From contig JADKBO010000009.1 of the NCBI GenBank assembly GCA_016715105.1, positions 1-28,262 of the forward strand: a stretch of 28,262 nucleotides of DNA, in the 5' to 3' direction. The stretch is from Saprospiraceae bacterium (GTDB taxonomy: Bacteria; Bacteroidota; Bacteroidia; Chitinophagales; Saprospiraceae). Numbering within the stretch: the stretch's first letter is position 1; each line of letters starts with the position of its first letter. Shown one piece after another: positions 17,229 to 26,061 of the stretch. A model generated the notes under the pieces. The model had not been told where the DNA came from and ran no database searches. It worked only from the letters and a program-made list of their open reading frames with translations. The position numbers were made by a program, and so were the translations under genes.

Positions 17229-18623
17229 CTATTTTTTCCATGGCAGGTTCAAGACACGATTTGCAGCAAGATAGCCTAGTCTTAAACCTTCTTCGCAATC
17301 CATACGATAGTGGACGCCAAGAGGCAACCTACTGTAGGCGTTTTCTATCCCTGCCTCGATAAATGATGTGTAAGTCCGCGGCGTTCCTAAAAACTCAAAA
17401 CGATTGACATGACAATTGTCTGTAAAGGCTCTGTTGTTTCCAAATATATCGGTAAGTATCAGCGAAGCAGATCCTCCAAATCCTGAATGCCCGGAGGGAT
17501 AAGCAGGAAACTCAGGTGTAAGACCCTCTACATTTGTTTGAGGATGATTCAATGCTGTTTTCCAATCCTGATCAATAACATCTCTAATGTATTCAATCGG
17601 TCTTCTCACATTATAAATGAATTTGGAATTCCAGATAGAAACTGCTGCGTCAGACATTGCCATACCCATTTTTGCGTACAACTCAACAGACTTCGCCAAA
17701 GAAATTTCATCTTGTTTTAGAATTTGATTTGCAATAGCAAGTTGTCTCGCAGCTGGCTCAAAAGTTACTCCAAAAAAATCGTCACTCCAAAACTGGCCAA
17801 TCCATTTGTCTTCATGGTTTAAATTGTCAACCCAAATCTTTATCTCCAATGCTTGTTGGTAAAATTTAGAATTTTTGTTCTCACTATACTCCAATGGTGG
17901 CTTTGCTCTTAAATCAGATTCTTTCATTGCAAATGTTCTTACCTGTCCCCAGAATGGAAATAAAGCAGGAGTGTAATCTGGCCAAGTAGGTTGCCATAGC
18001 GGTTCGCCTTTAGATCCGAATTTAGGTGGAACGTAAGAACTAGGGCGAGGATTCTTAAATGCCTCATGACCATATTGATCCGTAGCACTGTAGGCAAATA
18101 CTGCCTTCGCTACATCTATGCCAAAGAATTTGGAACGATTCTTTACCTCATCACTTACTTCCGAACCAAATTGATCATAAAATTTCTTTTCCAATAAGTC
18201 AATTTTTAATATTTCTTTGGGATCAATATGTGGATAAAAAGCTCTAAACATTTCAGCATATATGGCATTTGCGACGGTTGGCCAATGATACTCCTTTCCT
18301 TTTTCGATGCTTGGTAAACTTAAGCCCACGAATTCTGATTTCAGTGACTTGTAATCGGCCATTCCAGGAACTACTCCTTCATAGACCGCCAAACCAATAT
18401 AGCCCATCATTCTAGCAGCAGCAGGTGGTCGATAATTGGGGGAATATCTATCTATTTCAATCAATAATTCATTCCACTTAAAAGGGACCTCCGAATCATA
18501 TTCTGTGGCGGATATAGAATCCACCTCTGATTCTTCTAAATCTTTCTGACAAGAAGTGATAAAGAGAACAGGTACAATAAGCACCATCCATAAATGGAGC
18601 TTAAAATATTTTTTTATCATCAT
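17229..18623 (-). CDS. Vanadium-dependent haloperoxidase / PAP2-family lipoprotein
   Basis: 464-residue intact lipoprotein. A signal helix (about 8-22) ends in the lipobox FITSC, with acylated C25 followed by Q-K-D. The C-terminal half carries the vanadate/phosphate-pocket triad of motifs: K334-x6-R341-P342 (KFIYNVRRP), PSGH at 376-379 (YPSGHSGFGG) and S431-R432-x5-H438 (SRLPLGVHY). By analogy to fungal chloroperoxidase, H438 would bind vanadate and H379 act as acid-base. The family includes true haloperoxidases and acid phosphatases, and the substrate cannot be told from sequence. It lies upstream of the NOD candidate on the same strand, with a promoter sharing an exact 12-mer with ric. This suggests a role in the same stress response (inference). 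Confidence 0.9.
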   Translation of the reverse strand: MMIKKYFKLHLWMVLIVPVLFITSCQKDLEESEVDSISATEYDSEVPFKWNELLIEIDRYSPNYRPPAAARMMGYIGLAVYEGVVPGMADYKSLKSEFVGLSLPSIEKGKEYHWPTVANAIYAEMFRAFYPHIDPKEILKIDLLEKKFYDQFGSEVSDEVKNRSKFFGIDVAKAVFAYSATDQYGHEAFKNPRPSSYVPPKFGSKGEPLWQPTWPDYTPALFPFWGQVRTFAMKESDLRAKPPLEYSENKNSKFYQQALEIKIWVDNLNHEDKWIGQFWSDDFFGVTFEPAARQLAIANQILKQDEISLAKSVELYAKMGMAMSDAAVSIWNSKFIYNVRRPIEYIRDVIDQDWKTALNHPQTNVEGLTPEFPAYPSGHSGFGGSASLILTDIFGNNRAFTDNCHVNRFEFLGTPRTYTSFIEAGIENAYSRLPLGVHYRMDCEEGLRLGYLAANRVLNLPWKK

Positions 18624-18640
18624 AAGTAAATTTAATGGTT

Positions 18641-18674
18641 AATAATATCGGACAAATATATCCACTATTTTATG
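18641..18674 (-). promoter_or_regulatory. Haloperoxidase promoter with ric-like palindrome
   Basis: AATAATATCGGA (18641-18652) is identical to 9839-9850 before ric. It leads into GGACAAATATATCC (18650-18663), whose reverse complement differs from the ric site at one of 14 positions, then CACTATTTTATGA. On the minus strand the palindrome contains TATATTTG (18653-18660), a good Bacteroidota -7 box. The site would therefore block the promoter directly if bound by a repressor. No clear -33 TTG at ideal spacing was found. Confidence 0.55.
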
Positions 18675-19097
18675 ATAATAAAAAATTTCCTTTTAAAAAC
18701 AATAGAAATAATAAATAAATTAGGCCTTCAATATTATTGATTATAAATTAATTATCGCCTTTGATAATTTGTCAAAAAATTATCTGGCATAACTTAACTC
18801 TAAAGTATTTTGAAGACACTATTTTTTATTGGTTTTATTATTAATAAATCACCATTTATTAGTAACGCCTTGGATTTAATAGATTCATTTATAAAACTTG
18901 AATGCTTGAAAACCATGATCTGGATCATCTATATTACTTACAAAAATCATCTTTGATTATATGAAACATCTTCTTAGATTTACCACACCATAAACATCAT
19001 AATGGTTGGCATAAAAAAATCATTATGAATGTTTATTAGACAATTATTACATTATAAATTAAGCAGGCTTTGATCACAATCGTATTAAATAGCATTC
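18675..19097. other. Divergent AT-rich intergenic region
   Basis: About 420 bases between the haloperoxidase and the channel gene, very AT-rich and without an ORF of note. TTGATAATTTGTCAA (18760-18774) is a near-palindrome reminiscent of FNR/CRP half-sites but with one base too many between them. ACCATAAACATCATAAT (18987-19003) repeats the motif seen before rrf2. The piece TGGCATAA occurs at about 18784 and 19006, and again before rrf2. No clear -7/-33 pair for the channel gene was identified. Confidence 0.5.
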
Positions 19098-20137
19098 ATG
19101 AATGATTTAAAGACTTTATCGCCTGCATATTTCGCTTTGGTAATGGCTACAGGAATCATCTCCATTGCAGCATTTCTTTTGGGCTACAAGGGCACAGCCA
19201 TGGTCTTGCTCTATCTCAATGCTATCCAATACATCATTTTATGCGTTTTATACTTTATTAGATTTGTCAGGTTTAGGACTTGGTTTATAAATGACTTTAA
19301 GAATACGGCAACCAATCCTGGGTTCCTGACATTTGTTGCGGGTACTTGCGTGCTTGGGAATCAATTTTATTTGCTGAAAGGCTATCATGTTCTGTCCTCA
19401 ATATTGTTAATTACAGGTTTGCTTTTTGGGTATTCCTGATATATGCAGCATTCCTTATCATTACGATAAAGAGCCATAAGCTGCCGATTGAAAAAGCCAT
19501 TAGTGGAATCTGGCTGCTTTTTGTAGTTTCTACTCAATCTGTAAGCATTCTCATTGCCAATTTAGCCAAAGACTTACCTATACCTCCGGAAATAAGTTTG
19601 TTTACCTCCCTTTTTCTTTTCTTATGCGGTTGCATGCTGTACATCATATTGATTACGCTCATTGTGCATCGTTTGTCATTTTTCAATGTTGAAGCAGAGC
19701 AATTTGCTCCTCCCTACTGGATAAATATGGGAGCTGTAGCCATTTCAACTTTAGCTGGCTCTACGCTCATTCTATCTGCTGAAAAATGGGCCTTTCTTGG
19801 TTCAATTTTACCCTTCTTAAAAGGATTCACTTTATTTTATTGGTCCATAGGCACCTGGTGGATTCCATTGATCCTTTTATTGGGAGCCTGGAGGCATTTG
19901 GTTAGACTTTTGCCACTTAAATATCATCCGCAATATTGGGGCATGGTGTTTCCCCTCGGCATGTATACCACTTGCACCTTACAATTGGCAAGGCTTTGGA
20001 TCTGAATTTTTAAAAATTATCCCATCAATTTTATATTTATATCAATATTTGTTTGGCTGGTTGTTTTTGGTGGCATGATATATTCCATAGTCAGAAGCTT
20101 ACGTAACTATGGCATTAAAGCATCTGTTGATAATTAA
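19098..20137 (+). CDS. TDT/SLAC1-TehA family anion channel or transporter, two frameshifts
   Basis: Ten-helix family of C4-dicarboxylate/tellurite/anion transport proteins. From ATG 19098: LSPAYFALVMATGIISIA is the family's first-helix signature, followed by FINDFKN and a pore-helix-like FVAGTCVLGNQF. A shift near 19420 moves the frame, and it continues as FAFWVFLIYAAFLIITIKSH to YWSIGTWWIPLILLLGAWRH and YHPQYWGMVFPLGMYTTCTL (a conserved late segment). A second shift near 20000 precedes a last helix (FIYISIFVWLVVFGGMIYS) ending in TAA at 20135-20137. Hydrophobicity is continuous across both breaks. It is the first gene of a tight operon with the cytochrome b and molybdoenzyme genes. SLAC1 relatives conduct nitrate, so nitrate/nitrite passage is a reasonable guess. 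Confidence 0.85.
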
Positions 20138-20154
20138 CCTTAGTAAATAGGACC

Positions 20155-21210
20155 ATGATAAGATTCTTTAAAGATTTAAATGGTAAGGCCGTCATTGTTT
20201 CAACAGGTGTTACCCTGATACTTCTGTTTTTCATTTTTTTGGGATCACGTGATTTACAAAATTTTGATGCTGCTTTGATTACATACTTTTTTGGAACAAT
20301 ATTCGCTGTATTTGGCATCACCTACCGATATGCAGTCTGGTTGCAACGCCCACCTACCTGGATGTACTTTAAAAGAGGCTTCCAGCTGTTTTTTAAAGGA
20401 AGAGTTTTGTACTATTTTTTTCAGGTGATCAAAAAGTCTGTGGTCAATATAGGATTACAAAAGTTTATATATCCGAGAAGCAAATATCGTTGGTTGGCTC
20501 ATTTTTTTATTGCATTTGGCTGCACAATGGCCTTTGCAATCACCATACCACTTACCTTTGGATGGATTCACTTCACTCTTGCACCTGATACCATTGAAAT
20601 TTATGAGGCTCATTTTTTTGGTTTCAAAGTATTTGAGTTTCCTTTAGGAGGCATGGTTGCGCTTCTTACTTTTCATGCACTCAACTGGTCCTCATATCTT
20701 GTAATCTTTGGCAGCCTCTATTTTCTAAGACGAAGACTGACACATCCCGGGCTTATTGCTACTCAGACTTTTGAGCGTGATCTGTTACCCCTTATTCTGC
20801 TCATCATCATTTCTGTTACAGGCTTAGGGCTGACCTATTCCTATCAATTTATGGAAGGATTGGCTTTTGATTTTCTTGCAGTGACACATGCTATTTCAGT
20901 AATCATATTCCTCATTTGGATTCCCTTTGGGAAATTTTTCCACATCATTCAGCGACCTGCGCAGATTGGTGCGCACATCTATCGTGAAGAAGGTGAAAGG
21001 CTTGGAATGGCAATATGCCCCCACACAGGTAATGAATTTGACACTCAGCTGCATGTGAATGATCTCAAGATCGTCACCAAAGAGTTGGGCTTTAATTTTG
21101 ATAAACCAGACGGGACTTCACATTTGGACCTGAGCCCTGAGGGTAAACGATCGCTGCTGGCTAAAGCTCATCTTCAAGCCAGACTGGATAGTGGTAAAAT
21201 GTTTGGATAG
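20155..21210 (+). CDS. NarI-like membrane cytochrome b (quinol-oxidising subunit)
   Basis: 351-residue membrane protein, intact. An N-terminal helix pair (about 14-30 and 38-56) is followed by a core of four or five helices. These carry histidines suited to b-haem ligation: WLAHFFIAFG, LTFHALNWSS, AVTHAISVII and GKFFHIIQRP, the last resembling the end of NarI/DsrM/HdrE-type cytochromes. A C-terminal soluble tail of about 80 residues (GERLGMAICPHTGNEFD...) follows. Such proteins are often mislabelled as MFS transporters. It starts 17 bp after the channel gene and ends 12 bp before the molybdoenzyme, so it probably passes quinol electrons to it through the Fe-S and Rieske subunits downstream. 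Confidence 0.8.
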   Translation: MIRFFKDLNGKAVIVSTGVTLILLFFIFLGSRDLQNFDAALITYFFGTIFAVFGITYRYAVWLQRPPTWMYFKRGFQLFFKGRVLYYFFQVIKKSVVNIGLQKFIYPRSKYRWLAHFFIAFGCTMAFAITIPLTFGWIHFTLAPDTIEIYEAHFFGFKVFEFPLGGMVALLTFHALNWSSYLVIFGSLYFLRRRLTHPGLIATQTFERDLLPLILLIIISVTGLGLTYSYQFMEGLAFDFLAVTHAISVIIFLIWIPFGKFFHIIQRPAQIGAHIYREEGERLGMAICPHTGNEFDTQLHVNDLKIVTKELGFNFDKPDGTSHLDLSPEGKRSLLAKAHLQARLDSGKMFG

Positions 21211-21222
21211 CAATAAATTAAT

Positions 21223-23400
21223 ATGGCAAAACTACCGATAGAAACAGAAAAAATCATTGAGCAATATGGCCCATCTTTAAACTTTCCTCCAAAGGATGGA
21301 TACCAGGTCAAGACGAACCAGACAAGGTAATAAATACGCATTGTTGTTTTTTGTGGCATGCAATGTGGCATCAAACTGCTTGTGAAAGAGAACAAAGTGG
21401 TTGGCTTTGATCCCTGGATGGAATTTCCTTTTAATGAAGGACGGCTTTGTCCAAAAGGAGTGCAGCGATATCTTCAAAACAATCATCCAGACAGACTACT
21501 GACGCCAATACAGCGCATTGAAGGTAAAGGATTCTCTCCCATATCATGGGACCATGCCTTAAGCCATACCGTCTCCGAGATTCAAAGAATTCAATCTGCA
21601 TATGGCAATGATGCTTTTTCAATGTTATCAGGCGTATCATTAACCAATGAAAAAAGTTATCTTATAGGGAAATTTGCAAGAGTTGCCCTCAAAACAGCCA
21701 ATCTAGACTATAATGGCAGGCTTTGTATGGTAAGTGCCGGCGCTGGAAACAAAAAGCTTTCGGATTGGACAGAGGTTCCAACAATTATTCAGACCTTGAA
21801 TATGCAGAAGTAATTATCGTAGCCAGCGCAAATGTAAGCGAAACATTTCCAACGCTTACACTGGATCTGGAAAGCGCGTGACAGAGGAGCGAAACTTATA
21901 GTAATAGATCCGCGCGTCATCCCGCTTGCCCGTACCGCAGATTTACACCTTGACTGAAACCCGGAACTGATTCTGCTTTGTATGGTGCAATGTTGAATTA
22001 TTTGCATGAAAAGATTTGCTTGATCATGATTTTATCAACAATCACTTCAGGTTTTGAGGAAACATTGGCTGCTGTAAAAACTCATACCCTCAGTTGGGCA
22101 GAACAAGTCACTGGAATACAAAAAGAAAAATACAACAAGCTGCGGAATGGTGGGGAAAGGCGAAGACAAGTTTTTACTACATGCCCGGGGTATAGAGCAT
22201 CATTCAAAAGGAGTAGACAATGTTGTTGGCTGTATCAATCTGGTGCTTGCAACGGGTCGCATTGGCAAACCATATTGCGGCTATGCCACCATTACTGGTC
22301 AGGGGAAATGGACAAGGTGAGACGAGCATGGTCATAAATGCGTGATCACTGCCAGAAATCGGGACATTACCAACCCGGAACATCGCAAATACATTGCTGA
22401 TGTTTGGGGAATTGAAGAAAAAGATTTACCAGGCAAAGGCTTATCTGCCTATGAAATCATTGAGGCGATACACAGGGGCGAAATTAAAGGTTTGTTGACC
22501 ATTTGTTTCAACCCATTGGTTTCTCTGCCAAATAGTAATTATGTTAGGGAGGCTTTGGAAAAACTGGAGTATTATGTGACATACAGACTTCTTTTTGAAT
22601 GAAACTGCCCTGGCATGCTGACCTTGTCCTGGCAGGACTCTGCAAGAAGAGGAGGAAGGAACAACAACCTCAGCTGGAAGGACGCGTGATCAAAATCAAC
22701 AAGGCGTTGACCCACCTGGAGACGCAAAAAACAGATACATCCATCATTCTGGAACTTGCTTCACGACTTGGTGCAAAGACAAGTTCACTTATGAAAACAG
22801 TGAGGCTATCTTCAATGAGCTGAGAGTCGCGTCCAAAGGCGGCACGGCTGATTACTGTGGAATTACCTACCAGCGCATTGTCGATAATATGGTATGGTTT
22901 TGGCCCTGTCCAAGTCTGGATCACCCAGAACTCCAAGATTATGGGAGGATCGAAAATTCAAGACGCCGGATGGGAAAGCTCACTTTAACCCAGCACCATA
23001 CAGACCTCCGGGAGAAGTCACAGATAATGAATATCCTGTTGTTTTTAACAACTGGGCGAGTTGTGTCTCAATATTTGAGTGGCACTCAAACAAGACGAAT
23101 AGGAAAACTTGTTGGACAATATCCAGAACCACAATTGAAATCCACCGAATTGGCCATGAAATTTGGCATTGAACAACGAGAGGTTGTGAAGGTGAGCACC
23201 AGACGGGGAGAAGGATTATTTCCAGCAAACATCGTAGATACCATTAGAAAAGATACCGTTTTTATTCCTTATCATTGGCCAGGTAAACTATCGGCAAATC
23301 TACCAACACCAGGGACATTGGATCCGGTTTCTAAAATACCGAATTCAAAGTTTGTGCGTGTAAATTAGAGCCCCAGGGATATTGCTCCGCCTGCCGAAAA
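21223..23400 (+). pseudogene. Molybdopterin oxidoreductase, nitrate-reductase-like, heavily frameshifted
   Basis: Mo-bisMGD enzyme readable in about ten pieces. ATG 21223 starts MAKLPIETEKIIEQYGPSLN. With one T removed from a T-run near 21350, the cluster motif reads HCCFCGMQCG, then GRLCPKG (21440-21465), giving the N-terminal [4Fe-4S] site with the usual Lys. DYNGRLCMVSAGAGNKK (about 21705-21755) places Cys as Mo ligand, as in NasA/NapA-type nitrate reductases. Further blocks: AKLIVIDPRVIPLARTADLH, RGIEHHSKGVDNVVGCINLV, RGEIKGLLTICFNPLVSLPN, GKAHFNPAPYRPPGE, and the molydop-binding end TTGRVVSQYLSGTQTRR...FIPYHWPGKLSANL.TPGTLDPVSK. The whole length is preserved, so errors in the sequence are as likely as gene decay. 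Nitrate is the best-guess substrate. Confidence 0.78.
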
Positions 23401-23991
23401 ATCGTCCGCTTTCTAAAGTAGTTAGTCACCGAGAAAATGTTTCGAGATGTAGAATATGGAGTTTTGCGGAAGACATGCAACGATGCATCGGTTGCAAGGC
23501 CTGCGAGATGGCGTGCGCGGAGTGTGAAACAAACGGGCATGGGCAGGGTTCATGTCAATTACATATGGATCGGGCTCACCATCCAAACAACAGTACAGTC
23601 TGTATGCATTGTGAGGACACATTATCCGCAAACGTTTGTCCGGCAGACGCCATTTCACAAAGATAGATTTGGCGTACATACCGCCAATTCTGAAGAAAGG
23701 TACTTGGATGCTCAAATTGTCTTCAAACTTTCATCGCGGAGTTCCCAAAAGCAAGAATCTATGACCTGATGATGAAATGCAGCATGTGTTTTGTACCAGA
23801 CCAGCATTGGGAAAGAAGCCAATGTGTGCGAAAACCGTGTACCCCAATGAGCCCTGTAGTTTGTTACGCGCGAAGAAATAGCGAGATGCGCCCAACAGTA
23901 CCACAGTTAAGATTTGTATTTGGAGAAGAAATTGTCAATACAAAGTGAAACCTGATGATGCCAAGGGGGCACAGAATTAAAAATATTTTGA
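23382..23991 (+). pseudogene. Four-cluster ferredoxin-type electron-transfer subunit (NrfC/DmsB-like), frameshifted
   Basis: Iron-sulfur subunit likely linking the molybdoenzyme to the membrane. Visible motifs: FAEDMQRCIGCKACEMAC followed by AECETNGHG (23460-23540), VCMHCEDTLSANVCPADAI (23600-23655, where homologues have CEDPxCANVCP), LGCSNC (about 23708), a degraded GVPK block (about 23740), MMKCSMC (about 23772) and GKKPMCA followed by VYPNEPCSLL (about 23810-23860). Cys groups follow the CxxCxxxCxxxC ferredoxin pattern repeated four times. The tail reads RPNSTTVKIC.FGEEIVN...KGAQN.KIF with TGA at 23989. At least four shifts are needed. The start is uncertain. It lies directly after the molybdoenzyme and 10 bp before the Rieske gene. 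Confidence 0.75.
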
Positions 23992-24001
23992 ATATTATAC
24001 C

Positions 24002-24490
24002 ATGGCAAGCCAAGAGGAAATAATAAAAAGTGGAAACAAGGCTTTCCTTATCACCAAACAAAATTCTGATTTGGACAATCGGAGGGTTTGCAAAATGTCA
24101 CATTTGTTTCCGGTGGCTTGACTTTCAGACTGGTTTAGTAGCCGCAAAGCGCAATTTGGATTTCAAAAAGAAAGTTGAGGGGGGAGCGTTTGGTTTGTGC
24201 AAAAAAGTGAAGTTCCTATTGGAGTTACGGTCTTTACCTTGAAATTAGCGGTGTCCCTTATATCCTCGTGCACCTGGAAAATGGAGCTTTTCCGTGCATA
24301 TGGACAAAAATGTACTCATCTTTCATGTTCTATGGCCCATAGGCCGGGTACAGGCCACATCATCGTCCATGTCATAGGGAGTTTGACTGTGGTACTGTAT
24401 GGCTGATGCCACCCCACGCTCCCAAGATTGAGAGTCATAGAAAGGGATGGCTCTATTTATATAGCAGCGGAGAAGAAAAGTCAATAATTT
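24002..24490 (+). pseudogene. Rieske [2Fe-2S] protein, frameshifted
   Basis: ATG 24002 gives MASQEEIIKSGNKAF. A degraded TM/linker part follows, then KRNLDFKKKVEGGAFGL, VQKSEVPIG, SGVPYILVHLENGAFRAY and the first Rieske box CTHLSC (24311-24328). The second box is recognisable as PCHR..FDCGTVWL at about 24370-24405 (CPCHxGxFDxxTG in the family) and is followed by RVIERDGSIYIAAEKKS. Boxes 1 and 2 give the two-Cys two-His ligand set. A Rieske subunit beside a NarI-like cytochrome b and a nitrate-reductase-like enzyme is unusual in bacteria but recalls haloarchaeal nar operons (recalled knowledge). Confidence 0.72.
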
Positions 24491-24509
24491 AATTTTTACC
24501 GACATAATT

Positions 24510-24797
24510 ATGGGAACATTCAGAACCCAATCAAAACAATACCAATATTCACTGAAGCTGAATGCCTTTGGACTTTCTACTGTAATTGGTTTTCCTACTG
24601 AATTTGAGTCTTTAGATATAGCTTCTTTATGCGCTTAATTACGCACTTGAAGATAATGCACAGATTGCCACCATTGCTTTTATTGGCTCACTGGTAATTT
24701 TATCATTTGCCTGGGTTTTGCTGACATTATCTTTAAAACAAACCTGCTGAGAATGATAACTGATACAAAAGATCATCTTCCTTTTCAAATTGAATAA
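24510..24797 (+). pseudogene. Small membrane protein ending the molybdoenzyme operon, one frameshift
   Basis: ATG 24510 begins MGTFRTQSKQYQYSLKLNAF and GLSTVIGF. A shift near 24630 leads to YALNYALEDNAQIATIAFIG and SLVILSFAWVLLTLSL, a clear TM helix, then a short cytosolic tail ending QIE and TAA at 24795-24797. About 95 residues in total. No known family recognised. Its position after the Rieske gene suggests a membrane anchor or accessory subunit of the same complex. Confidence 0.5.
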
Positions 24798-25901
24798 AAC
24801 AGATGACAATCTAAAAAATCGGATTTGGATATAAACTTCCGGTCCGTAAGCTGTGTTAAGTCATGGGGTCATCCACGTCTGCGTCTTCAAGTTGTATTTT
24901 CGTGACCCATTCACCATAAGCCTGGTGTCAGACTTGGAGATAGCCTGATCCCAAACCGATAATGGTCAATGACCTCATCTATGGTTTAGATCGTCCCTCG
25001 TGCATATAAGATTCAGTGAGCATGATGTTCCTGAGACTGGGCACTTTAAACTTCCCAAATCTTCAATGTTTCTGAAATCAAAGACCTACCGATATCAGTA
25101 AAACACTGTCAAGGCCATTGATGATGAACTTATTGTTTGGTAAGAAGGGCGCCCTGAGTGGCAAAGTAGCACGAATTTTTAGTCAGGCAGTGCCTTTCCC
25201 CTTTGTTCCTTAGCCAATAATAAAGCTTACCACATCTCCCCTTATCAATCTAGACTGGTCAGACACCAGGAGCAGCATATACTGGGACATGGCTTTCAGC
25301 AAAAGGAGCAGTGATGCTGTCTGATTCTGGACAGGCCGTTACCGGCGATCCATCTATCAATCTGTCAAAGTAAGTATCCAATCTACAATGGACGGAGTTG
25401 TACAACCATTATACTATTATAAATCCACAGCCAAAAAAACAAGCCGATGGTCGTACAGCTACATTCATGGAGTTGATCACGCAGATTCATTGGGAGACCA
25501 GGCCTCGATTTTGACCATTTCAGTTTAGCTATTGAAAATTAGAAGTAGACCCTTCGGCTTTTGGAGAATGCAGGTACAAGAAGGTCTGCAATCATGGAGC
25601 CATTCTCAAAATTGAAGTTGACTTTTAGGATAAGCAATAAAGCGCACTGGTTAATCATAAAAGGAATACTGGAGAGACATAGTACATTCTGGACTTTTAA
25701 AAATCAGAATAACTTTGAAAGTACCAGATCCTAATTGACAAAGTAAGTGCAATATTTTTGGGCACAAAGCCCGAGGTGGGGAGCTCCTCAATACCACAGG
25801 CTAAAGCCAGTGGTAAATGATGAAAGGAGTTACAACAAACAATAACGGTTGACATTAGCACACGTGGCTCAAGCTCAAGCAAGAACACCTATCTCATCAA
25901 G
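24798..25901. other. Poorly readable stretch; possible alpha/beta-hydrolase fragment
   Basis: About 1.1 kb in which all six frames are closed within about 60 codons. Protein-like snippets on the plus strand hint at a gene scrambled by indels: HDVPETGHFKLPKSSMFLKS (25020-25080), TKAIDDELIVW-like VKAIDDELIVW (25110-25143), DWSDTRSSIYWDMAFSKRSS (25254-25315), and MDGVVQPLYYYKSTAKK followed by KPMVVQLHSWS (25388-25475). The last block resembles the entry of prolyl-oligopeptidase/esterase-type hydrolases (YxxS..KKP-xVVxLHxWS), and ADSLGDQ follows. No catalytic Ser motif was found. The minus-strand ORF 25697-25888 is not convincing. Confidence 0.3.
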
Positions 25902-25963
25902 CTGAAAACGACCTCTGAAAACTAGTCACTGACTGAGTCACCTGAAAACTGACCACTGAAACC
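25902..25963. repeat. Low-complexity CTGAAAAC / CACTGA repeats
   Basis: CTGAAAAC occurs at 25902-25909, 25915-25922 and 25942-25949, interleaved with CACTGA and GTCAC pieces. The stretch sits directly upstream of the glycosidase promoter. Similar CTGA-rich microsatellite-like stretches are found between genes in Bacteroidota; no function assigned. Confidence 0.55.
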
Positions 25964-25976
25964 GATTACAATCTTT

Positions 25977-25984
25977 TATCTTTG
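25977..25984 (+). promoter_or_regulatory. -7 box upstream of glycosidase-like lipoprotein
   Basis: TATCTTTG matches the Bacteroidota -7 consensus TAnnTTTG, 77 bp before the ATG at 26062. A -33 TTG at ideal spacing was not found, so support is partial. Confidence 0.4.
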
Positions 25985-26061
25985 TACATTTATTTTGGAA
26001 TTTTTTGCTCGTAACAACAAAGCTCACTGACAAGGACAAAGTACCCACATAAATTCACATC

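Noticed and set aside
18760..18774. FNR/CRP site TTGATAATTTGTCAA
   Set aside because: Spacing is 15 rather than 14 bases and no CRP/FNR gene is in the window; left as a remark only.
20155..21210. MFS transporter
   Set aside because: Too few helices, histidines placed as b-haem ligands and position before a molybdoenzyme fit a NarI-like cytochrome b instead.
25697..25888. 63-codon minus-strand ORF
   Set aside because: No domain, no start context, lies in a scrambled region where chance frames are expected.
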